This document shows, piece by piece, positions 5,409-11,008 of a stretch of DNA of 13,217 bases (position 1 is its first letter; every line of letters starts with the position of its first letter). The DNA lies in the NCBI GenBank assembly GCA_013362555.1, contig JABFVX010000301.1, forward strand, positions 1 to 13,217, given 5' to 3'. This stretch comes from Mycobacteriaceae bacterium (lineage in GTDB: Bacteria > Actinomycetota > Actinomycetes > Mycobacteriales > Mycobacteriaceae). A model generated the notes under the pieces. The model had not been told where the DNA came from. It saw only the letters and a list, made by a program, of their open reading frames with translations, and searched no databases. The position numbers and the translations under genes were made by a program.

Positions 5409-8198
5409 ATGAACGCCCTGACGCTGACGTTGGGCACGATCGGCGCACTGATCACCGTGGTGTGCTGGGCGTCGATGATCACCGGCGCCGCGCGGATCGT
5501 GCGCACGATCCGGCTCGGCCAGCCCGCACCCGACCGGTGGCGCCCCTTCTTCCCCCGGTTCAAGCAGATGCTGGTCGAATTCCTGGCGCACACGCGGATG
5601 AACAAGTTCCGCACCGTCGGCTGGGCGCACTGGCTGGTGATGATCGGCTTCCTGGCGGGCATGCAGTTCTGGTTCGAGGCCTACGGCCAGACCTTCAAGC
5701 CGGAGTGGGCCTGGCCGTTCATCGGCGACCAAGCCTGGTTCCACCTCGGCGACGAATTGCTCGGCATCGCCACCATCGTCGGCATCCTGGCGCTGATCGT
5801 CATCCGCCAGCTGAACCACCCGCGGGTGCCCGCGCGGCTCTCGCGCTTCAGCGGCTCCCGGTTCCTGCCCGCCTATGTCATCGAGGCCATCGTGCTGTCG
5901 GAGGGCATCGGCATGGTGCTGGTGAAGGCGGGCGTCCTCGCCCTGGAACGCGAGCAGGGCCACCACTACAGCAAGTGGACCGACTTCCTCTCCGGCCCGA
6001 TCTCGGAGCTGCTGCCCGCCAACACCAACATGGTGTCGGTCTTCGCGTTCGTGAAGCTGATCTCCGGCGCGATGTTCCTGCTGCTGGTCGGCCGCAACCT
6101 CACCTGGGGGGTGGCGTGGCACCGATTCGCCGCGTTCCCCAACATCTATTTCAAGCGCGAAGGCGACGGCACTGTCGCGCTGGGCGCAGCCAAGCCGATG
6201 ATGTCCGGCGGCAAGCCGGTGGACATGGAGTCCGCGCTGGAGGACGACGCCGAGGACACCGTGTTCGGCGCGGGAAAATTCGAGGACTTCAGCTGGAAAG
6301 GCATCCTCGACTTCACCACCTGTACCGAGTGCGGCCGCTGCCAGTCGCAGTGCCCGGCGTGGAACACCGGCAAGCCGCTGTCGCCGAAGCTGCTCATCAT
6401 GTCGCTGCGCGACCACGGCTACGCCAAGGCCCCGTACTTGCTCAACTCCGACGAGTCCGCCAAGGCCGAGTCCGAGCGGCCGCTGGTGGGCGGCGTCGAG
6501 GCGAACGGCGTCATCGACCCCGAGGTGCTGTGGAGCTGCACCACCTGCGGCGCGTGCGTCGAGCAGTGCCCGGTGGACATCGAGCACGTCGACCACATCA
6601 TCGACATGCGTCGCTACCAGGTGCTGATCGAATCCGACTTCCCCTCCGAGCTTGCGGGTCTGTTCAAAAACCTGGAGAACAAGGGCAACCCCTGGGGCCA
6701 GAACGCGAAGGACCGGCTGAACTGGATCTCCGAGCTGGACTTCGACGTCCCGGTTTTCGGCAAGGCCGCCCCGAACGGGCAGAGCATCGCGACTTTCGAG
6801 GGTTACGAGTACCTGTTCTGGGTCGGCTGCGCAGGCGCGTACGAGGACCGCGCCAAGAAGACCACCAAAGCTGTCGCCGAGCTGCTCGCCACGGCGGGCG
6901 TGAAGTTCATGGTGCTGGGCCAGGACGAGACGTGCACCGGCGACTCCGCCCGGCGCGCGGGCAACGAGTTCCTGTTCCAGCAGCTGGCGCAGCAGAACAT
7001 CGAGACGCTGAACTCGGTGTTCGAGGGCGTGGAGCAGCGCAAGCGGAAGATCGTGGTGACCTGCGCGCACTGCTTCAACGCATTGAACAATGAATACCCG
7101 CAGGTCGGCGGTACGTACGAGGTCGTGCACCACACCCAGCTGCTGAACCGGCTGGTGCGCGCCAAACAGCTGGTTCCGGTCGCGGGGGTCTCCCAGGACG
7201 TCACCTATCACGACCCGTGTTACCTGGGCAGGCACAACAAGATCTACAACGCGCCGCGCGAATTGATGGCGGCCTCCGGCTCCACGCTGGTCGAGATGCC
7301 GCGCCACGGCGAGCGCTCGATGTGCTGCGGCGCGGGCGGCGCGCGGATGTGGATGGAGGAGCAGCTCGGCAAACGAATCAACATCGACCGCGTCGACGAG
7401 GCCCTCGACACCCTCGGCGGCGGCAACTCGCCGAGCAAGATCGCGACCGGCTGCCCGTTCTGCCGTGTAATGCTCACCGACGGAGTCACCGCCCGCAAGG
7501 ACGGCGGCGAGGTCGGCCAAGGCGTCGAGGTCGTAGATGTCGCACAACTTATGCTGGATGCCGTCACCCGGGTGGAGCCCGCGGAGCTGACGCGCAACCT
7601 CACGGTCGTCCAGACTCCCAAGCCCGAAGCCGAACCCGCGAAACCCGCCCCCTCCACACCGGAGACACCGCAGGCGCCGGAGCCCGCCAAGCCCGCGGCC
7701 GCCGGCGGCGGCCTGGCCATGAAGGGCATGGCGAAGGCCCCCGGCGCACCGAAGCCCGGCGGCCTCGGCCTCAAGGGCGCCGCCAAAGCCCCCGGCGCGA
7801 AAGCCCCCGGCAAGCCTGCCGACCCCGAGCCGGCAGCCGACACCCCTGCCGCGCCGGCCAAAGGCCTCGCCATGAAGGGCCTGGCAAAAGCCCCCGGCGC
7901 GAAGGCGCCTGGCAAGCCCGCGGAACCCCAGCCCGACGCCGCCGACACTCCAGCGACAAAGCCCGCCAAGGGCCTCGCCATGAAGGGCCTCGCCAAGGCC
8001 CCAGGCGCCAAAGCCCCGGCCGAACCCACACCGCCACAAGCGGAATCCAACGGCGAACCGCCTGCGGAAACCCCCCCGGCCGAGGCTCCGACCGACACCG
8101 GCGCCCCCGCCACCGACACCCCCGCGCCGCCCCAGTCGAAGCCCGGCGGCCTGGGCTTCAAATCCGGCGCCAAGGCCCCAGGCCGCAAGAACCCATAA
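5409..8198 (+). CDS. etfD: EtfD: membrane iron-sulfur reductase linking electron-transfer flavoprotein to the quinone pool
   Basis: A 929-residue homologue of mycobacterial EtfD (Rv0338c), which takes electrons from EtfBA during acyl-CoA dehydrogenation and delivers them to menaquinone. The N-terminal membrane domain (about 1-240) has five likely helices: near 5-24, 73-90, 113-133, 152-175 and 208-230. Two 4Fe-4S motifs follow, at C305/308/311/315 (CTECGRCQSQCP) and C377/380/383/387 (CTTCGACVEQCP). Two CCG domains of the heterodisulfide-reductase type come next, at C474, C509, C552/C555 and at C604, C639-C640, C682/C685. Residues of about 734-929 are a Pro/Ala/Lys-rich tail with five GLxxKG-like repeats. 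GAGAGG at 5394-5399, nine bases before the ATG, supports the start. It is transcribed alone toward a hairpin pair. Family and overall role are confident; the tail's function is unknown. Confidence 0.93.
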   Translation: MNALTLTLGTIGALITVVCWASMITGAARIVRTIRLGQPAPDRWRPFFPRFKQMLVEFLAHTRMNKFRTVGWAHWLVMIGFLAGMQFWFEAYGQTFKPEWAWPFIGDQAWFHLGDELLGIATIVGILALIVIRQLNHPRVPARLSRFSGSRFLPAYVIEAIVLSEGIGMVLVKAGVLALEREQGHHYSKWTDFLSGPISELLPANTNMVSVFAFVKLISGAMFLLLVGRNLTWGVAWHRFAAFPNIYFKREGDGTVALGAAKPMMSGGKPVDMESALEDDAEDTVFGAGKFEDFSWKGILDFTTCTECGRCQSQCPAWNTGKPLSPKLLIMSLRDHGYAKAPYLLNSDESAKAESERPLVGGVEANGVIDPEVLWSCTTCGACVEQCPVDIEHVDHIIDMRRYQVLIESDFPSELAGLFKNLENKGNPWGQNAKDRLNWISELDFDVPVFGKAAPNGQSIATFEGYEYLFWVGCAGAYEDRAKKTTKAVAELLATAGVKFMVLGQDETCTGDSARRAGNEFLFQQLAQQNIETLNSVFEGVEQRKRKIVVTCAHCFNALNNEYPQVGGTYEVVHHTQLLNRLVRAKQLVPVAGVSQDVTYHDPCYLGRHNKIYNAPRELMAASGSTLVEMPRHGERSMCCGAGGARMWMEEQLGKRINIDRVDEALDTLGGGNSPSKIATGCPFCRVMLTDGVTARKDGGEVGQGVEVVDVAQLMLDAVTRVEPAELTRNLTVVQTPKPEAEPAKPAPSTPETPQAPEPAKPAAAGGGLAMKGMAKAPGAPKPGGLGLKGAAKAPGAKAPGKPADPEPAADTPAAPAKGLAMKGLAKAPGAKAPGKPAEPQPDAADTPATKPAKGLAMKGLAKAPGAKAPAEPTPPQAESNGEPPAETPPAEAPTDTGAPATDTPAPPQSKPGGLGFKSGAKAPGRKNP
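7710..8186 (+). repeat. Repeated Lys/Ala/Pro motif in the etfD tail
   Basis: Five copies of a 12-residue unit, consensus GLAMKGLAKAPG, begin at EtfD residues 768, 785, 819, 855 and 914. Three continue as AKAP and the tail between them is Pro/Glu/Ala-rich. The first and second copies are adjacent and the others are separated by 20-50 residues. The DNA is correspondingly repetitive (AAGGCCCCCGGCGC-like blocks), so copy number could vary by slippage or recombination. Confidence 0.75.
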
Positions 8199-8215
8199 CC
8201 ACCCGCCCTCAAACC

Positions 8216-8266
8216 TCCAGAACGACCCATGACGTGCGCTCAACGCACTCCACGGGTCATCCTGGA
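8216..8266 (-). terminator. Hairpin repeat copy 3 (imperfect), better paired on the minus strand
   Basis: Arms 8216-8238 and 8244-8266 (23 bases) flank a 5-base loop, with five mismatches. Read as minus-strand RNA, four of the five become G-U wobbles; on the plus strand they are A-C or C-A clashes. It is the distal hairpin for transcription leaving the minus-strand gene at 8335. Confidence 0.6.
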
Positions 8267-8279
8267 CAAAGCTCGAGAT

Positions 8280-8332
8280 CTCCAGAATGACCCATGACGT
8301 GCGTCAGGCGCACGTCATGGGTCGTTTTGGAG
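8280..8332 (+). terminator. Hairpin repeat copy 4, better paired on the plus strand
   Basis: Arms 8280-8303 and 8309-8332 (24 bases) flank a 5-base loop. The two mismatches are G-U wobbles in plus-strand RNA and A-C clashes on the minus strand. It starts 82 bases after the etfD stop and ends two bases before the stop of the convergent gene. It has a CCCATGA variant of the core, conserved in both arms (ATG/CAT). Confidence 0.65.
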
Positions 8333-8334
8333 GT

Positions 8335-9282
8335 TCAGCGGAGGCGGATCGGAGGGCGGGGGCGGGCGGCCGCGCGGACGTAGGCAGACCGGAGGTCCGC
8401 GACGACCTGGGTCTCGTTCACGCGGATCATGCGCGGGGTGTGGACGACCACCACGATGCCGAGCGACTCCATGCGCTGCCTGCGGTTGACAGTGTGCTCG
8501 TAGGCGTCGGGCGTGCCGTGGTGGGCGAAAGAGTCTATTTCCCATGCCAATCCGACGCCGTCCTGCCAGCCGTCCGGCTTGGCGACGAACGTGCCGTCGG
8601 ACTCCTCGATGTCGCGGTTCCACACCATGGGCGGCAGACCGGCTCGGACAGACAGCTTCTGCGCTTCTATTTCCGGATACGACAGCGCGCCGCCCGCCAG
8701 CTCGGCCAGCGCCTCGCGCGGAGCGGCGCTGCCGCGGCGGCTGCCCGCCGCCAGCTCGGCGGTCAGCTCCGCGGCCGTGGCCGCGCCGCGCTGTATGACG
8801 TTCACCAATAGCGCCCGACACCAGGGCAGATCGCGCCTGCGCCGACATGCGTCCACGACCGCCCGGGACAGCGGCACGACCCGCAGCCCCTCCCGCGTGA
8901 CCGCCTCCGGCATCTTGCACGAGCGCTCGACCACCGCGAACCCCGACGACAGCCGATGACGGCTCGCCGGGCGGAGCAGATGGACCGCCTGCGGCTCAGG
9001 TCCCCTGCCGATCCCGTGCAGCCACAGCGCCGCCTCGCCGGTGATGGCGGCATCGCCGCCGACGTAGAGCAGCGCCGCGATCATTCGCTGCCGCAGTGTC
9101 GGCGGCCCGCCGTGCAGCAGGACGACGCCCGGCAGCAGGAGCTGCCACTGGCCGCCGCTGCGGCAGCGCCGCGACACCGTCGACCCGGCCGCCCCCAGCT
9201 CGGTGATGGCACTCCACATGATCACCCCTTCGCGGCTGTTGTCGTACAAGAGCTCGCTGTCGCACCAGAGTCCCCGTTTCAT
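8335..9282 (-). CDS. AbiEi/DUF559-type protein with a nuclease-like C-terminal domain
   Basis: A 315-residue protein resembling the actinobacterial group usually labelled AbiEi-family antitoxin-domain or DUF559 proteins. The N-terminal part (about 25-60) has the look of an AbiEi winged helix (ITELGAAGSTVSRRCRSGG...LLPGVVLL). The middle (60-200) carries conserved helices such as RVVPLSRAVVDACRR. Residues of about 203-285 look like a Vsr/DUF559 PD-(D/E)xK-type fold, with E204, D237 in KPDGW, E248-x-D250 in LAWEIDSF and then the strand IVVVVHTPRMI. Whether it cuts DNA is unproven. No partner toxin gene lies beside it. It sits on the opposite strand between etfD and the aminotransferase gene, which adjoin one another in M. 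tuberculosis, and hairpin repeats flank it on both sides. The start at 9282 is chosen for length and family resemblance; the ribosome binding site is weak. Confidence 0.8.
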   Translation of the reverse strand: MKRGLWCDSELLYDNSREGVIMWSAITELGAAGSTVSRRCRSGGQWQLLLPGVVLLHGGPPTLRQRMIAALLYVGGDAAITGEAALWLHGIGRGPEPQAVHLLRPASRHRLSSGFAVVERSCKMPEAVTREGLRVVPLSRAVVDACRRRRDLPWCRALLVNVIQRGAATAAELTAELAAGSRRGSAAPREALAELAGGALSYPEIEAQKLSVRAGLPPMVWNRDIEESDGTFVAKPDGWQDGVGLAWEIDSFAHHGTPDAYEHTVNRRQRMESLGIVVVVHTPRMIRVNETQVVADLRSAYVRAAARPRPPIRLR

Positions 9283-9385
9283 ACCGACCAGCGTGCTCTA
9301 CACGGCCGGTCTGCCACCGCGCGCCGAATCCCCGCTGTGGGTTACCCGCGAGTTTCGGATAACTGCACGTCCCTGCCCCATCCCC

Positions 9386-9442
9386 TTGTCCAGAACGACC
9401 CACGAGTTGCGCCCAACGCACGTCGCGGGTCGTTCTGGACAA
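9386..9442. repeat. Hairpin repeat copy 5, in a divergent gap
   Basis: Arms 9386-9411 and 9417-9442 (26 bases) flank a 5-base loop, with three mismatches. It is outside any gene, between the starts of divergent genes (9282 minus, 9482 plus) and 39 bases before the aminotransferase ATG. A terminator is not expected here. It could be a relic of the original etfD-aminotransferase junction, a leader structure, or a mobile repeat insertion. Confidence 0.75.
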
Positions 9443-9481
9443 AAAGGAGCGGGCGAAAATTGGTGGACACGGGGTGGCACC

Positions 9482-10738
9482 ATGGGACGCGTGAGTCCAT
9501 CAAGTCGCGCCCAGCAACCCCCGCGCACGTTCGAGCAGTCGACGAAACTGCAGAACGTCGTGTACGAAATCCGGGGGCCGGTACACGCACACGCGGCGCG
9601 GCTGGAGGCAGAAGGCCACCGGATCCTCAAACTCAACATCGGCAACCCCGCTCCGTTCGGATTCGAGGCGCCGGACGTCATCATGCGCGACGTGATCACC
9701 GCACTGCCGTACGCCCAGGGCTACTCCGAGTCCAAAGGCATCCTGTCGGCCCGGCGCGCCATCGTCACTCGGTACGAGCTGGTGCCGGACTTCCCCGAGT
9801 TCGACGTGGACGACGTCTACCTCGGCAACGGGGTGTCCGAGCTGATCACCATCACGATGCAGGCCCTGCTCGACAACGGCGACGAAGTACTGATTCCCGC
9901 GCCGGACTATCCGCTGTGGACGGCGATGACCAGTCTGGCCGGCGGCACTCCGGTGCACTACCTGTGCGACGAAACCACCGGCTGGCAACCCGACATCGCC
10001 GACCTCGAATCGAAGATCACCCCGCAGACCAAGGCCATCGTGGTGATCAATCCGAACAATCCCACCGGCGCGGTGTACTCCCGGGAGGTGCTGGAGCAGC
10101 TGGTCGCCCTGGCCCGCAGGCACCAACTGCTGCTGCTTGCCGACGAGATCTACGACAAGATCCTCTACGACGACGCCAAGCACATTTCGCTCGCGACGCT
10201 CGCGCCCGACCTGCTGTGCCTCACCTTCAACGGGCTGTCGAAGGCATACCGCGTCGCGGGCTACCGCTCGGGCTGGCTCATCGTGACCGGGCCCAGGCAG
10301 CACGCGGCAGGCTTCCTGGAGGGCGTCGACCTGCTGGCCTCCGCCCGGCTGTGCCCGAATGTGCCTGCGCAGCATGCCATTCAGGTGGCGCTCGGGGGGC
10401 ACCAAAGCATCGAGGAGCTGATCCTGCCCGGCGGGCGGCTGCTGGAGCAGCGCGACATCGCGTGGGAGCGGCTCAACGCCATTCCGGGCGTCTCCTGTGT
10501 GAAGCCGCGGGGCGCCCTCTACGCCTTCCCGCGACTCGACCCCGAGGTGCACGAGATCCGCGACGACGCGAAGCTCATCGAAGACCTGCTCCTCCAGGAG
10601 AAGATCCTGATGGTGCAGGGCACCGGCTTCAACTGGCCGCACCACGACCATCTCCGCATCGTCACGCTGCCGTGGGCCCGCGACCTCGCTGTCGCCATCG
10701 AGCGCTTCGGAAACTTCCTCGCGAGCTACCACCAGTAG
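9482..10738 (+). CDS. alaA: AlaA/AspC-type PLP-dependent aminotransferase
   Basis: A 418-residue cytosolic class I/II aminotransferase, closest in recalled sequence to E. coli AlaA (glutamate-pyruvate transaminase) and M. tuberculosis Rv0337c (named aspC). Conserved stretches begin with QSTKLQNVVYEIRGPVHAHA, then LKLNIGNPAPFGFEAPD, APDYPLWTA and NPNNPTGAVYS (about 189). DEIYDKILYDD and GLSKAYRVAGYRSGW follow, with K254 as the PLP Schiff-base lysine, then LCPNVPAQHAIQ and GTGFNWP near the C-terminus. Likely reaction: pyruvate plus glutamate to alanine plus 2-oxoglutarate. The annotation aspC is historical and less certain. ATG 9482 gives a length close to the homologues, with GGGG about ten bases upstream. 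The same frame is open back to 9203 but runs through the hairpin repeat and has no similarity there. A perfect hairpin follows the stop by five bases. Confidence 0.92.
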   Translation: MGRVSPSSRAQQPPRTFEQSTKLQNVVYEIRGPVHAHAARLEAEGHRILKLNIGNPAPFGFEAPDVIMRDVITALPYAQGYSESKGILSARRAIVTRYELVPDFPEFDVDDVYLGNGVSELITITMQALLDNGDEVLIPAPDYPLWTAMTSLAGGTPVHYLCDETTGWQPDIADLESKITPQTKAIVVINPNNPTGAVYSREVLEQLVALARRHQLLLLADEIYDKILYDDAKHISLATLAPDLLCLTFNGLSKAYRVAGYRSGWLIVTGPRQHAAGFLEGVDLLASARLCPNVPAQHAIQVALGGHQSIEELILPGGRLLEQRDIAWERLNAIPGVSCVKPRGALYAFPRLDPEVHEIRDDAKLIEDLLLQEKILMVQGTGFNWPHHDHLRIVTLPWARDLAVAIERFGNFLASYHQ

Positions 10739-10743
10739 CCATG

Positions 10744-10800
10744 ATTTCCAGAACGACCCGTGAGTTGCGCCTGACGCAACTCACGGGTCGTTCTGGAAAT
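10744..10800. terminator. Hairpin repeat copy 6 (perfect), terminator behind the aminotransferase gene
   Basis: Two perfect 26-base arms (10744-10769 and 10775-10800) flank a CCTGA loop. It begins five bases after the stop codon. The outer AT-rich part (ATTTCC/GGAAAT) and the inner part (GTTGCG/CGCAAC) both differ from the other copies yet are fully paired. An A/T-rich stretch (ATAAACAAA) follows but there is no U-tract. Confidence 0.78.
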
Positions 10801-10838
10801 ATAAACAAACTGAAAGTTCGGAAACTTCGATGTTTTGC

Positions 10839-10880
10839 AACCGGCTGGTGCTAAGTCCGCCGGTTATGTAGACTCATAAT
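10839..10880 (+). promoter_or_regulatory. Predicted promoter of the 6C-like RNA with an upstream inverted repeat
   Basis: CATAAT at 10875-10880 matches the -10 consensus at 5 of 6 positions and would start transcription near 10887. No good -35 is present. Instead a 7-base inverted repeat, AACCGGC (10839-10845) and GCCGGTT (10859-10865), spans the -35 position. This could be an activator or repressor site. Confidence 0.45.
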
Positions 10881-10886
10881 TGGCAC

Positions 10887-10980
10887 TTCGGTTGCCGACC
10901 TGACGGCCTATCCCCCCCTGGGCCTCAGGTCCGGGCGGCAGCGACATCCCCCCTGCTCGCTGCCGCCCCTCAAACTTTCC
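10887..10980 (+). ncRNA. 6C-type small RNA (two C-rich-loop hairpins)
   Basis: Two adjacent stem-loops each carry a 12-base loop with a long C run, the defining property of the actinobacterial 6C RNA (B11 / ncRv13660c in M. tuberculosis). Stem 1 pairs 10897-10903 with 10925-10931 and 10905-10908 with 10921-10924, leaving one bulged C. Its loop (10909-10920) has seven C. Stem 2 pairs 10933-10944 with 10957-10968 perfectly (12 bp). Its loop (10945-10956) has six C. Only one base lies between the stems. A CUCAAACUUUCCCC tail follows stem 2, which probably also ends transcription. Known 6C RNAs use the C loops to pair with G-rich sites in mRNAs. The ends are estimated from the -10 box and the tail; targets are not determinable here. 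Confidence 0.82.
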
Positions 10981-10996
10981 CCTCGTGAATCGCCGC

Positions 10997-11002
10997 TACG
11001 CT
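10997..11002 (+). promoter_or_regulatory. Possible -10 box for a leaderless YibE/F transcript
   Basis: TACGCT fits TANNNT and ends six bases before the GTG at 11009. That is the spacing at which transcription starts on the first base of the start codon. No ribosome binding site is seen before 11009 or the alternative GTG at 10985, which favours a leaderless mRNA. Confidence 0.4.
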
Positions 11003-11008
11003 GGCCCG

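Noticed and set aside
5032..5412. A 126-codon plus-strand frame upstream of etfD
   Set aside because: It covers promoter and operator-like sequence, overlaps the etfD start and lacks the codon pattern of the real genes.
5334..8243. A 969-codon minus-strand open frame opposite etfD
   Set aside because: It is the antisense shadow of a GC-rich gene. The plus frame has clear Fe-S and CCG motifs, and the minus translation is Arg/Gly/Ala/His-rich with no recognisable domain.
8335..9282. A complete AbiE-type toxin-antitoxin system
   Set aside because: Only the AbiEi-like/DUF559 protein is present; the adjacent genes are etfD and the aminotransferase, not a nucleotidyltransferase toxin.
9203..9481. 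An N-terminal extension of the aminotransferase back to 9203
   Set aside because: It would read through the hairpin repeat, has no similarity to the family, and would overlap the divergent gene's start.
9500..10732. A 410-codon minus-strand open frame opposite the aminotransferase
   Set aside because: Shadow of a firmly identified gene; no family resemblance.
3111..10800. CRISPR array as an explanation for the repeated sequences
   Set aside because: The repeats are long palindromes at irregular kilobase spacing with genes between them, and no cas genes are present.
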